Shown: positions 1 to 9,800, counted from the stretch's first letter. The stretch: DNA of 64,000 nt from Gleimia coleocanis DSM 15436 (GCF_000159015.1 NZ_DS999545.1:310001-374000); one strand, 5' to 3'. Notes: generated by a model not told the origin, from the sequence alone. A program made the numbers and translations.

Positions 1-739
1 GCTCCTTGTTGTAGCCGCTGACGTCGAGACGCCAGTAACGGATACCGCCCCAGATGAACAAGCCCGTCCCGAGGGCGGCGCCGAACAGTACAGCAGCCGT
101 CCACCAGCCGTCCTCCCGCTCATGAACTGCGTTTCCCAGGAGCATGAGGCCGATCCCGCCGAGGATGACGGCAATCCCGATGACGATGCTCACGGCGAGT
201 TCCCGGATGCCGCGGGCACGGTCAGCGCTCGTGTAGAAGTCCTCGATGTACGGGTGCTCCTTGCGGAAGGCGGCATGGCTCAGACCGACTGGAACCAGCA
301 GCGCCAGTCCGCACACGATCCCGAGAGCAATGAGCACGAACTCGGCAGCGTCCTTGAAGGAGCCAACCGCCAGGCCATCGATTAGTACAGCCAAGGCCGC
401 ACCGGCGATGATCACACCCATACCGGCTGCGATCTTCCACGCAAATCCACGCATGTGTGCGTCGTACCCGGTGTAGTCCTGCACCGGGCTCACGGCCTGT
501 GATACCAGAGGATCCTCCAACGTGTCCGCATCTGTGGTACGCAGGTCCCCAGTGACCAGCTCATCAAGGGTGCATCCGAAGAGATCGCAGATGGTGAGTA
601 GTTTGTCCATCTCCGGGTAGGCGCGGTCCGACTCCCACTTGGAGATCGCCTGACGCGACACCCCGAGCAGGACAGCCAAACGCTCCTGGGTAAGGCCGCG
701 AGTGGACCTCAGGTGCTGCAGGTTCTCACGAAATGACAT
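1..739 (-). CDS. XRE-type helix-turn-helix membrane regulator (3' end beyond window)
   Basis: Open frame running off the left edge, read from ATG 739 with a good ribosome site (AAGGAG) just upstream. Residues about 5-58 form an HTH_3/XRE DNA-binding domain (LTQERLAVLLGVSRQAISKWE). A linker and several hydrophobic segments follow (about 105-125, 135-155, 185-205, 215-235), so this is a membrane-tethered regulator of a type common in actinobacteria and bifidobacteria. The codons are strikingly GC-rich compared with all genes to the right, which suggests horizontal acquisition. The target is unknown; GCAACCA boxes in its upstream region could be its own operator. The C-terminus is missing because of the window edge. 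Confidence 0.85.
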   Translation of the reverse strand, partial: MSFRENLQHLRSTRGLTQERLAVLLGVSRQAISKWESDRAYPEMDKLLTICDLFGCTLDELVTGDLRTTDADTLEDPLVSQAVSPVQDYTGYDAHMRGFAWKIAAGMGVIIAGAALAVLIDGLAVGSFKDAAEFVLIALGIVCGLALLVPVGLSHAAFRKEHPYIEDFYTSADRARGIRELAVSIVIGIAVILGGIGLMLLGNAVHEREDGWWTAAVLFGAALGTGLFIWGGIRYWRLDVSGYNKE

Positions 740-847
740 AGTAACTCCTTTCAGTATGGCCGCGGGAGACACAACTGTCATCGCATTCCCCTGCGGTGGT
801 TCATTCTCCACTTTGCCAGTGAGGACGCGGCATATCCACCACCCAGC

Positions 848-895
848 GGTTGCGATCTACAAAGCAACCAAATTTCTCCCGCAACCATTGGTTGC
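848..895. promoter_or_regulatory. Cluster of GCAACCA boxes upstream of the XRE gene
   Basis: GGTTGC at 848-853, GCAACCA at 864-870, and the inverted pair GCAACCA-T-TGGTTGC at 881-895. The two direct copies are 17 bases apart. The cluster lies about 110-155 bases upstream of the minus-strand XRE start, which fits an operator, but no binding evidence exists. Confidence 0.35.
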
Positions 896-1201
896 ATCCA
901 CTCGGACCTTACTGCAGGTGATGTGCTCCGATCCCAAGGCACGTGTTCCAGCACAAACTTTCGTGTTGCGAAGGGGCTCCGGGATAAAATGGCACCTGGA
1001 GGCCCAGAAAAGACGAGTCCCGAGGGACACCTCGTACGGTGATTCCATACTTGTTGACGGTTACTACCTCATAAATGAGTTCCTTTGGAGTCGGCAAGCC
1101 GACTCCATAATTTCTCATGACACCTCACCAATTTGACATCCGGTCCGTTGCACCTCTGAATCGTTTTCGCGCGAAATGTAAACCCGTCCGCACCTAGAGG
1201 C

Positions 1202-1296
1202 GCACCCACCCGGCTCGGCTTTGCACCCACCTGCGCCCAAAGATGCACCCACCCACATATGAAGATGCACCCACCTGGGCTCGGACTGCATCCACC
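1202..1296. repeat. Five-unit tandem repeat, TGCACCCACC core every 21-22 bp
   Basis: Cores begin at 1202, 1223, 1245, 1267 and 1288 (the last reads GCATCCACC). The spacings 21, 22, 22 and 21 place the cores on the same helical face, as in iterons or operator arrays. The sequences between cores are only partly conserved. Degenerate cores also occur at 1150 and 1190. Confidence 0.8.
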
Positions 1297-1390
1297 CCAG
1301 CCTTTGTATCCATCGTGACAACCTTTGGTCTGATTGATTGGGCGTGCATTTAGGTGTACGCCCTCATTTTATTTGAGATACACTAAGCCC

Positions 1391-2779
1391 ATGAGTGTTA
1401 AAAAGTTTGAAATAGCTTCGCTGACGGTAGTTGAAATCGTTGAACTAATCCAACGTGGTCAAATTACCGCGAAAGAAATTGCCGAAACCGCCCTCGAAAA
1501 CGCTCAAAAAAGTACTCTAAACGCATTTGAAAAACTCACCCCAGAACTTGCGTGCGACCAAGCAAATCACTTGGATTCCCTCAGTAAAAACGAAAAACAC
1601 AAACTGCCCTTAGCGGGTGTGCCCATCGCTATCAAAGCAGAAAATGCTATCGCCGGACTGCCCACCACCTACGGCGGAAGTGCGCAAAAATCCCCAAGTC
1701 CCATCGACAGTGAAATCGTAAAACGGTTAAAAGACGCCGGCGCACTCATCATCGGTACTACGCGCATGCCCGAATTTGGGCAATACCCCTATACGGAATC
1801 ACCCAACTGGGGCAGCGTAGGTAACCCAGTAGCTCCCGGACACACTACCGGAGGGAGCTCCGGAGGTTCCGCTGCGGCCGTCGCCGCTGGAATCGTAGCC
1901 GCAGCCGTCGGTGGTGACGGAGGTGGCTCCCTCCGTATCCCCTCCGCAGCTTGTGGGCTCGTAGGTCTTAAACCCCAACGTGGACGAGTTTCCGTCGCTC
2001 CCGAAACGGACCTGTGGGGAGCCTTAGGAACTCTTGGTGTACTTACAAAAACTACTGCTGACACGGCATTACTATATGACGTGATCAGCGGATACTTGGA
2101 AACTGACTTGTGGAAAGCGAAACCGCTTTCAGAATCCCTCACACACGCTTACCAACAAGTAAACCTACGCCAACTGCGTATTGGAATAATCGGAAAACTC
2201 ACCAACCCACTGGTGAAAGTTGATCCTGAAGTTCAAAAAGTACTCCAAAAAACCCAACAAAAACTGCAAAAAGCTGGGCATCAGGTGGAGAACTTAGGGG
2301 CTTGGCCAGACGCCACGCCAGCGTTCTTACCACAATTCTTCGCTGCATTGCATGCGGAAGCTCAACGCGTAGACTCGCCGCAGTATATGGAGAAGCGTTC
2401 CCGACAGAGCGTGCGGATAGGCAGTTTTATTTCCCGAGGGAAGCTGCTGAAAGCAGAAGCAAAAGGAAAGAAACTTGCCCTGAAACTAGCTAACAAATAT
2501 CGTAACTATGACCTGATTCTCAGCCCGACAATTGCTTGTCAACTTCCTAAACAAGAGGTTCTGGGAAACTGCAATGCGATCACCGGACTAATTCGTGCAA
2601 TGCCAATGGTGGTTTTCACTGGTCTGGCAAATGTTACTGGAGATGCGGCCATTAACCTTCCGCTTGGATGCACAGCTACAGGAATACCGATTGGCGTGCA
2701 GGCAAGTGTTTTTGGTAAAGACGAAGCACACTTGTTGCGGGCGGTTGCTATATTGGAAAACAGCTTAGACCTTGCGTAG
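1391..2779 (+). CDS. Amidase signature family hydrolase
   Basis: A 462-residue enzyme of the amidase signature family, which hydrolyses C-N amide bonds with a Ser-cisSer-Lys triad. Visible: the catalytic lysine in PIAIKAENAI (about residue 80), the Gly/Ser-rich signature TTGGSSGGSAAAVAAG (about 150-165) and the nucleophile region GGDGGGSLRIPSAACG (about 175-190). The length is typical. I chose ATG 1391 over an upstream in-frame start because the preceding residues are not family-like and a TACACT -10 box at 1379-1384 would place transcription at the ATG (leaderless). The substrate is unknown. It is not part of a gatCAB cluster, so tRNA amidation is unlikely. Confidence 0.9.
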   Translation: MSVKKFEIASLTVVEIVELIQRGQITAKEIAETALENAQKSTLNAFEKLTPELACDQANHLDSLSKNEKHKLPLAGVPIAIKAENAIAGLPTTYGGSAQKSPSPIDSEIVKRLKDAGALIIGTTRMPEFGQYPYTESPNWGSVGNPVAPGHTTGGSSGGSAAAVAAGIVAAAVGGDGGGSLRIPSAACGLVGLKPQRGRVSVAPETDLWGALGTLGVLTKTTADTALLYDVISGYLETDLWKAKPLSESLTHAYQQVNLRQLRIGIIGKLTNPLVKVDPEVQKVLQKTQQKLQKAGHQVENLGAWPDATPAFLPQFFAALHAEAQRVDSPQYMEKRSRQSVRIGSFISRGKLLKAEAKGKKLALKLANKYRNYDLILSPTIACQLPKQEVLGNCNAITGLIRAMPMVVFTGLANVTGDAAINLPLGCTATGIPIGVQASVFGKDEAHLLRAVAILENSLDLA

Positions 2780-2885
2780 ACACGAAAGCGAATTCATGGT
2801 TTCAGATTCCAGGACCGCAGTTGATAAGTAGGTTCGTAATCCTTACTTAAAAAAGATACGGGAAAGCTTTATATACAGTTCCACC

Positions 2886-3230
2886 TTGGCGATACTATTA
2901 GCTCTGTTTGTAGTTCTGAGTGCCTGGTATCTGGGTATTTTTAAAACCAATGACACAGCTCATTATAGTGGTGCAACCGAAGCCGTCGTTATCAGATCCT
3001 ATGAGTATAGAAGCTTATTCTATTTAAGACTCGGAAAAGGAATCTATTTTTGTTCAGTGGAATATGAGTATCAAGTAAACGGGAAAACCATCCGCGGAAA
3101 CACAACCACCAAGAATGATGATATCCCCGTGCGTTGTGGGAATCGCAATGCTTCCAGCTGTAAGTCTCACCGCAGTTATTATCAACAGGCTTCAAAAAAC
3201 GACGTAAAAGAAGTTGCAGTTTATTTTTAA
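2886..3230 (+). CDS. DUF3592-like small membrane protein, copy 1 (5' end damaged?)
   Basis: First of three tandem paralogues. It has one N-terminal membrane helix (ILLALFVVLSAWYLGIF) and an extracytoplasmic part with the shared pattern C-x-V-x-Y-x-Y-x-V-x-G...G...C. No proper start is visible. TTG 2886 sits at the edge of the membrane helix and lacks a ribosome site. In the same frame an ATG at 2796 is followed by an amber stop (TAG 2829) and then by plausible N-terminal sequence (NPYLKKIRESFIYSS). It is therefore either a pseudogene by nonsense mutation or is started from TTG. The C-terminus lacks the YNPxNP motif found in the other copies. Confidence 0.5.
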   Translation: MAILLALFVVLSAWYLGIFKTNDTAHYSGATEAVVIRSYEYRSLFYLRLGKGIYFCSVEYEYQVNGKTIRGNTTTKNDDIPVRCGNRNASSCKSHRSYYQQASKNDVKEVAVYF

Positions 3231-3288
3231 TAGTCCAGTAGTAACCTATTGATATGAAAAAAGTTACTTTAGAGAACTACTAACCTAC

Positions 3289-3717
3289 GTGGTGATGGTT
3301 TTAGTCTGTGGAGTAGCTACTGTCTTTTTATACTGGGCTTCCTACACTGGAGGAACAGACCTTTGGGTAAGGTCTTTTACTTTTTCTGAAACCACTCAGG
3401 CGCAAGTTATTCAAAAAACAGAAAAAATCTATACCAGCAAACGTACTACATACAACTGTGTTTTAAAGTACAAGTTTGAACTAAAAGGGCGAGTTTACAA
3501 GGGGTCAGGAGAACTTTCAAAAGAAAAAATTAATAACCCTTGTAATACCATTGAGGAAAACTTAAAAATCGTTTATAACCCTGATAATCCAAATGACAAT
3601 GAGCTATTACAGTTATGGCTCTCTCCTGAGAGCGATTTGGTGCGCAGGATTAGCGACATTTACACTCGGCTGCACCAGCGCTCTCTTATACGACTGGAAG
3701 AGAGTAGTATGCGATAA
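3289..3717 (+). CDS. DUF3592-like small membrane protein, copy 2 (possible homopolymer frameshift)
   Basis: Second paralogue: a membrane helix, then YNCVLKYKFELKGRVYKG, a second cysteine and the YNPDNPNDN motif of the DUF3592 family. The only in-frame starts (GTG 3289/3292, ATG 3295) lie inside the membrane helix with no clear ribosome site. An ATG at 3254 followed by six A residues is out of frame. One more A would give an intact start (MKKSYFRELLTYVVMV). So the gene is either phase-off, a young pseudogene or affected by a homopolymer base-call error. Unlike copy 3 it lacks a second membrane helix. Confidence 0.55.
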   Translation: MVMVLVCGVATVFLYWASYTGGTDLWVRSFTFSETTQAQVIQKTEKIYTSKRTTYNCVLKYKFELKGRVYKGSGELSKEKINNPCNTIEENLKIVYNPDNPNDNELLQLWLSPESDLVRRISDIYTRLHQRSLIRLEESSMR

Positions 3718-3756
3718 AGAGAAATATATTGTATAAAGACCAGGAAATAAACCGAC

Positions 3757-4263
3757 ATGGAAAATCCACAAACAGGTAACACAAAGAAATCTAAAGCTTT
3801 TCTCTTTAAACTGGCTGCGGTTGGTATGCTAGTTGCCTCCCTCATATTTATGTACCTCAATGGGGGTAACGCGATTTACCAAAGCTTCACTACTCACACA
3901 GTAACCACCAACGCCACTGTGACCGTAGCTGAGAAACGCGTAGTACACCATTACAAGAGGCTTTCTAAGTACACCTGTCAGCTCCAGTATGAGTTCAAAG
4001 TAGGTAACCAACACTATGTGGGACCCAAAGGACAAGAAAATACAGAATTTCAGTTCACCTGCCCGCAAATAGGTAAAGAAATCAAAGTAATTTACAATCC
4101 TGAAAACCCCAGCGAAAATACTCTGCATTTCCTCAACTACAGCGTCATGAAGTTCTTTTTAGCTGGGCTCATGGCAGCAGCCTGTATCTACATCATATTT
4201 AGTCCGCGGAAGCTACTGACACGTCCAAAAGGTAACACACCTGCGGTTACAACAAAGATGTAA
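3757..4263 (+). CDS. DUF3592-like membrane protein, copy 3 (intact)
   Basis: A 168-residue protein with an ATG start and an upstream AGGAAA. It has membrane helices at about residues 22-40 and 130-148 with a 90-residue domain between them. That domain contains YTCQLQYEFKVG, a second cysteine (FTCPQIGKEIKV) and IYNPENPSEN, the conserved core of DUF3592. The two cysteines could form a disulphide outside the membrane. It is the only fully intact member of the three-gene tandem array. The function of the family is not known. Confidence 0.75.
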   Translation: MENPQTGNTKKSKAFLFKLAAVGMLVASLIFMYLNGGNAIYQSFTTHTVTTNATVTVAEKRVVHHYKRLSKYTCQLQYEFKVGNQHYVGPKGQENTEFQFTCPQIGKEIKVIYNPENPSENTLHFLNYSVMKFFLAGLMAAACIYIIFSPRKLLTRPKGNTPAVTTKM

Positions 4264-4359
4264 AAGCGAGGACAAACCGCCCTCCGATACTGGAAAGCTA
4301 CTTAACCGCCGGACTGGTATTCTATTCATAACTATCCCGCCGAAAAGGAAGGAGACTGC

Positions 4360-4764
4360 GTGAAAATAAAAACCCACAATTGGGCAGACTACCTATTCAT
4401 GATCATCTCAGGTAGTATCGCACTTTCCCTGCTCGGCTGGGTATATTTCGGAAACCAAACTACCCAAGCAGACCAACGAGTCGTCCCCGACGTTTCTTGG
4501 ATGACACTTATCGAAGCACGCGAAACCCTAATAGAAGCCGGATTTGAACAATTTGAATTCACCGAACAAGGCAGTGGAAGATTCCTAGGAGTAAATGAAG
4601 GTTTCTCTTCAAAAATTCCTGAAAAATACGTAATCGTTCGGCAAGTTCCAGCCGCCGGTAAAAAAGCCTCACGCTCTGGAGCAAACCTCCACCTATTCGC
4701 CTACCGTGAAGGCTCAACCGAATTAGAGCGTGAAAAAGTTGCCCGCGGAAAAAACCAAAAATAA
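4360..4764 (+). CDS. Single-pass membrane protein with one PASTA domain
   Basis: A 134-residue protein from GTG 4360, preceded by a strong AAGGAAGGAG site. There is one membrane helix (about residues 11-29), then a PASTA domain from about residue 40: [21 protein letters not shown] ... [28 protein letters not shown] domains bind peptidoglycan fragments or mediate contacts in cell-wall kinases and penicillin-binding proteins. Here there is no kinase or transpeptidase domain, so it may be a stand-alone envelope sensor or adaptor. It ends 37 bases before dcd and is probably co-transcribed with it. Confidence 0.8.
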   Translation: MKIKTHNWADYLFMIISGSIALSLLGWVYFGNQTTQADQRVVPDVSWMTLIEARETLIEAGFEQFEFTEQGSGRFLGVNEGFSSKIPEKYVIVRQVPAAGKKASRSGANLHLFAYREGSTELEREKVARGKNQK

Positions 4765-4801
4765 TCCGAAAAATAGAACTAAAACTAGAAGGAACAGGAA
4801 A

Positions 4802-5410
4802 ATGCTTCTCAGCGACCACGACATTTTGGCAAACATTGAAAACGGCCAGATTGGGCTGGACCCCTGGGACCCACAAATGATCCAGCCAGCCAGCGTCGAC
4901 GTGCGCTTGGACCGCTATTTCCGACTCTTCAACAACCACAAATACTCAGTTATCGACCCCGCAGCAGACCAAAGTGACCTCACCGCATTAGTGGACACCG
5001 GCGATCGCCCATTCGTACTACACCCCGGAGAATTCGTACTCGGAGCAACCTATGAAAAAGTTACTCTTGGAAACGGAATTGCCGCTCGTCTGGAAGGAAA
5101 ATCCTCCCTCGGACGTTTGGGACTGCTCACACACTCTACTGCAGGGTTCATCGACCCAGGCTTCACCGGACACGTCACCCTGGAACTATCTAACACCGCG
5201 ACAATGCCAATCCTGCTTTACCCAGGCATGAAAATTGGCCAACTATGCTTCTTCCAACTGTCCTCCGACGCTGAAAAACCATACGGCTCCGGAGCAAGTG
5301 GCTCCCGCTACCAAGGGCAGCGTGGCCCAACTGCCTCCCGCTCCCACCTGAACTTCCACCGCGTTTACGTTCCAGAATCCACTGACCACGATTCCATCCA
5401 GCGCCTCTGA
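4802..5410 (+). CDS. dcd: dCTP deaminase (DcdB-type, probably dUMP-forming)
   Basis: A 202-residue cytosolic trimeric enzyme of the dUTPase/dCTP deaminase fold that supplies dUMP for thymidylate synthesis. ATG 4802 has AAGGAA upstream. Visible motifs: [14 protein letters not shown], then [21 protein letters not shown] with the catalytic Glu, and a C-terminal [13 protein letters not shown] loop that closes over the nucleotide. The actinobacterial homologue in M. tuberculosis is bifunctional (dCTP to dUMP directly). The similar motif arrangement suggests the same here, which is inference. Confidence 0.93.
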   Translation: MLLSDHDILANIENGQIGLDPWDPQMIQPASVDVRLDRYFRLFNNHKYSVIDPAADQSDLTALVDTGDRPFVLHPGEFVLGATYEKVTLGNGIAARLEGKSSLGRLGLLTHSTAGFIDPGFTGHVTLELSNTATMPILLYPGMKIGQLCFFQLSSDAEKPYGSGASGSRYQGQRGPTASRSHLNFHRVYVPESTDHDSIQRL

Positions 5411-5421
5411 GGACAACCGGC

Positions 5422-6729
5422 GTGACAATTGAGAACCCTAAAACTGGAAGTCTGCCACGAGTAGCACAACGTGTATCTATCGCGCAACGCATCAAGCAAC
5501 TAGAATCAGCGAAAAATCCCTCGGCAGAAGCACCCGTCGGAGTAAACGTCCCAGACCCAATCCTGGAAACCAACATCAGCGCTGAATACACACTTACCTC
5601 CACGATGCTACACGCTTCACTTTTCGGTACAGATTTTTATGCCGAACCAGTCCTAACAGTTACTCAAGCAGGGGAACTACAAGCAACTGACGTAGTAGCT
5701 GCAGTAGACCTCTTCCAAGTACGCTGGGAAGACGCCGTATACCTGCCGGCTGAGAAAGCGCAGGGAGCACACCTGCTACTTCTAGGAGATGACGTAGACC
5801 CACGCGAGTTGGAAGCCCTGGCAGTTTCAATCTGGGCAACCGCACATTGGGCAGGACCCGGACAGCTTTTCTTATTTGAAGGTGCTTCTCTAAAAGGACC
5901 ATTTAAATTCACCGCCAATGACACCGCCACCCTGGAAGTACCCGCAGAGCTACCACAAGCCTGGATTCTAGACGTCACGCCTGAAAGAGTGCCCGACACG
6001 GGTGTTTTCATCGGTGTCCAAGATACCTGGTCACAAGTATTCTCAGGTGAGCACCCAGCAGGAAATGAACTGGGCGCATTAAACGCAGTACGTCGCATAG
6101 CAAAACGCCTCGCAGGAGCCATTCGAGTTGCCGGACAGGTGAAACTAGTACAACCTGACCCTGAAAGTGCGGTAAACCTGCGAGTCTACTCAAACCGCTG
6201 GCTAGATTCCGCAGACTTAACCTACCTGCTAGAAGGACTTTTCCCAGATATAGTGCCGTCAGGAAACGCCACTGACACGGTAGAAGCCCAGCTTACACAA
6301 AACCGAGAAGAACTAGCTTTAGCCAGGGACATCACAGCGAACCTCTACGAAAGAGTCGCCGAAGTAAGTAGCTCAGCTGTGCAAAAAGCCTACGCTGGAA
6401 CAACTATGCCCGAATCATACTCTTTACTTGCTTCCGCGGGGAACCGCTCACGGGTGCACGTCACCGTGCAGGTAACTGATTTCCTACCAATGGCTATCCG
6501 CCACCAGCCCTGGCCAGATGGTAAAGCCGTAGAATACGGGATTCAATGGATTCCAGCTGGACACACCAGCTACGGTTTTAACGTAAGCGATTTTAATGTT
6601 CCACTCACGCGCACAATGCGGTTAGAACGCTCGCGGGTACGCGATGAGATAGAGAAAATCGCGTACCTGATTTCCAAAGCTACTGCTGGTCAGATTTTAG
6701 ACGAGGACGGATTTTTAGTCGCCTCTTAA
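5422..6729 (+). CDS. Conserved protein of unknown function downstream of dcd
   Basis: A 435-residue protein starting at GTG 5422, 11 bases after the dcd stop, so probably in one operon. No signal peptide or membrane helices are seen. The first about 50 residues are polar and possibly disordered; the remainder mixes beta-rich and helical segments (for example LGALNAVRRIAKRLAGAIRVAGQVKLVQPDP). No catalytic motif is recognisable. I can name no family. Confidence 0.75.
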   Translation: MTIENPKTGSLPRVAQRVSIAQRIKQLESAKNPSAEAPVGVNVPDPILETNISAEYTLTSTMLHASLFGTDFYAEPVLTVTQAGELQATDVVAAVDLFQVRWEDAVYLPAEKAQGAHLLLLGDDVDPRELEALAVSIWATAHWAGPGQLFLFEGASLKGPFKFTANDTATLEVPAELPQAWILDVTPERVPDTGVFIGVQDTWSQVFSGEHPAGNELGALNAVRRIAKRLAGAIRVAGQVKLVQPDPESAVNLRVYSNRWLDSADLTYLLEGLFPDIVPSGNATDTVEAQLTQNREELALARDITANLYERVAEVSSSAVQKAYAGTTMPESYSLLASAGNRSRVHVTVQVTDFLPMAIRHQPWPDGKAVEYGIQWIPAGHTSYGFNVSDFNVPLTRTMRLERSRVRDEIEKIAYLISKATAGQILDEDGFLVAS

Positions 6730-6835
6730 AACTCGAAACTCATCCGCGCACGTGTGAGGACATAATTTTCCGTCCTCGGGAAAATAAATAATCACATGCC
6801 AACGCACGATTTCATATGCATAAGCGCAGCAAAAG

Positions 6836-6881
6836 AACGTTTGTCGATATGAAAATCGAAATTCTCATATCGACAAACGTT
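6836..6881. terminator. Bidirectional terminator hairpin
   Basis: Perfect 17 bp inverted repeat, AACGTTTGTCGATATGA (6836-6852) against its complement (6865-6881), with a 12-base loop and T/A runs on both sides. It abuts the lacZ stop codon and also faces the plus-strand gene ending at 6729, so it probably ends both transcripts. Confidence 0.85.
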
Positions 6882-9800
6882 TTAAATACCTTGGAAAGCA
6901 AAAGTAAAACGCAACGGCACTCCAACTGGCAGACAGAACTCAGGATGCGTGCGAGCACCCCACGAGTTATCCCCACCCACACCGCGACGCATTAACGCCG
7001 GACGCAACCAAGTATAAGAAACCGGAGGAAGCTCGAAGCTATGTCGCGCGTTCTCAACCTCATATGGGCTATAAGGCTGTGCCGCAAACTCCATGCCAAA
7101 GAGACTACCAGCACAATCAAAACGCAACCCAGAACCGCTCTCATCAACAACTTCAACCCAACGCACGCCAGTACGATTACCGGATTCCTGTGGCCGCAGA
7201 TAAGGTACCTGCTGATCAGCTACAAGCGCATCATGAATACCCAGACGAGTACCTAAACGACGATCCACATAACATTCAACTGGACCTTCACCATACCAGT
7301 GCATTTGCTGCAGCTCCTTTGGCGCTGCCAAAAGCACACCAAACTCTGGCATATCAGTTAAACCATCACCTGGAGTTACCTCAACGGTTACCTCTATGCG
7401 GCCAGTAGCAGAAACCGCGTAAGCAACCTCAGCTTGAGAAACAGGCACAGTAGGTAGCTCATAAACATAAGTAACCACCGCGGCATTATCTGAGTAAGTC
7501 AAAGTCGGCATGGCATCAGGTAGCGTGCGAGCGTATCGGCTGGCAAGCAACCACTGGCCGTCAACGAAAGTAGACTGCCAGCCACGCTCATTAGAAGTCT
7601 GGGCATGCCAAAAACATGGACGTGGAGGTACCGCTAACAGCTGGCGACCATCATCCGGACCGCGACCAACTTCCCCAAAACGGTAAGAAATCGGCCCACC
7701 ATAAATCTTAGAGAACAGGATTGAGAACCGTTCCCCATGAATACCAATATTATGAATCCCATCCACTACTCTCAGCCCCGTAACCTGGATCGGAGCAGTA
7801 GAAAGCTTGGTACGCTCTGCTGAAGCAGAATCAACAATCAACTGACGTGCCGGTGCTGAACCAGGCTTTGGCACTAACGTAAGCACCTCTGAAAGGTAAC
7901 GGAAAGAGGACTGTCCAAAAGCCACCTCATGACCAGCTGGTGCCCACTCAGTCGCTCTGATCGTAAGCGCAGAAACTGTCAGCGTGTACTCTACCTCCAC
8001 AGATTCGGGCGCAAATGCAGGAATCTGTACAGATTCAGGCAAAGGATAAGTTTCCTTACCCAAGGCAGGAACTGCAGTATCAAAAGTTGCGGAAGCAACT
8101 TCAACGCCATCAGCTGACAGCGTAACACGGAAAACAAACTGGTCTGACGCGGTAAACAACAGGTCAGAAGAAATCTCAACTGCCGTATCAGAAACTACAA
8201 AGTGGAAAGGTGCATAAACCGCGCGGACTTCTGGAATCTTTGTAGACTCTGAATGATCCGCATAGAAAATACCATTCCCACAGAATTCAGCATCATGGGG
8301 AGCTTCGCCACTGTCACCGCCATAACCCCAGTAAGGCTTACCCTGCGGATCGGTCAGCAAAACCGCCTGATCGGCGAAGTCCCAGATGAAACCACCGTGG
8401 AACAGTGGTTCGCGTCGTGCTAAATCTAAGTACTTATCTACCGCCCCGAAAGAGTTACCCATTGCATGTGCGTATTCGCAGACGATATAAGGCTTTTCAC
8501 GGTTTTCACGTAAGTAATCTTCGATTTCCGCTGCTGGCACGTACATGGAAGTCAGTACATCGGTGGTATCGGTGTAGCGTGGGTCCCAGTAGGTGCCCTC
8601 ATAGTGGACTGGGCGATCGTCAGCGCTGCGGAAGTAGTTAGAAACTTCCAGTAGGTTAGTGCCGCCGTAAGATTCGTTGCCACAAGACCACATGATGATT
8701 GATGGATGGTTCAAATCGCGGCGTAGCATTGACTTCGCACGGTCAAGCAGGGTGGGTAGCCACTGGGGGAAGTCGCCCGGTACTGCCTCAGTATCAGGTA
8801 GCCCGTAGAAACGTAGCTTATCCCAAACCCCGTGGCTTTCTAAATTCATTTCGTCGATGACGTACAAGCCCAGGCGGTCACATTCAGCGTATAAATGCGA
8901 CGAGTTAGGGTAGTGGCTGGTACGTACCGCATTACAGCCGATATTCTTTAGCGCCAGCAAATCCCGAGTAGTCATGTCATCAGAAACTACCCGCCCGTTA
9001 GGTCCGAATTCATGGCGGTTTACGCCTTTAAAGACTAAACGCTGACCGTTAATCAGCAACAGACTGTCTTTAATTTCAAAGCGTCGCACGCCTAGCTTTT
9101 GGGGGATAACCTCAGTGATTTCCCCATTTACGTTACGTACGGTTAGCGTTAGGTCGTAAAGGAACGGGTCTTCCGCACTCCACAGACGAGGATTATCGAG
9201 GGCGCCCTCGAAAACTTTTTCGTCAGTATTAAAACTAAGCTCTAAATCAGTATCGGAGCTACGCAAAACCGCGGTAATGGATTCCGCTGCGACACCTTCG
9301 ACACGAACCCTGACTGTTGCGTGGGTGAAATCATCGTTTAAATCTGCGCGGATAGTAAGGTGTTCAACATGTGTGGCGGGAACTTCTAGCAGCCACACCG
9401 GACGGTGTAAACCAGCAAAGCGGAAAAAATCCTGGTCTTCCAGCCAAGATCCTGAATGCCACATGAACACCACAGCCAACAGAGTGTTCTGACCATCCAC
9501 CAGCAAGTCAGTGACATCAAAAGCAGACGGAGTGAAACCATCCGTCGCATAACCTACCCACTTACCGTTTAACCAAACAGCAACAGCAGATTCAGCGCCC
9601 TCGAAAACTAAGCGGAAACGACTATCCGTCGCCACCTGTTCAGGGCGAGTAAAACGACGTCGGTAAACGCCCACCGGGTTATGTAAGGAAGGTAAATCCC
9701 CAACTTCTAAGTTTTCCCAACCATCCCACGGATACTGGGTATTCACATAACGATTACGGTCGTAGCCGTGCATCTGCAGATGACCTGGAACTGGAATCTG

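Larger units (their letters stand above)
740..1390. other. GC-rich intergenic region with several short palindromes
   Basis: About 650 bases without a convincing gene. It holds GCAACCA/TGGTTGC boxes at 848-895, a palindrome TGGAGTCGGC-AA-GCCGACTCCA at 1086-1107, TTTCGCGCGAAA at 1165-1176, and the repeat array at 1202-1296. Two short overlapping minus-strand frames (1321-1115 and 1118-909) exist. The second has a weak ribosome site, but neither encodes anything I recognise. GC content falls sharply just after the repeat array. Confidence 0.6.

Noticed and set aside
702-1136. 144-residue plus-strand frame over the XRE promoter region
   Set aside because: It starts inside the XRE gene on the opposite strand, has no ribosome site and shows no protein-like composition.
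1202-1296. CRISPR array
   Set aside because: Units are only 21-22 bp in total with a 9-10 bp conserved core; there is no repeat-spacer structure and no cas gene.
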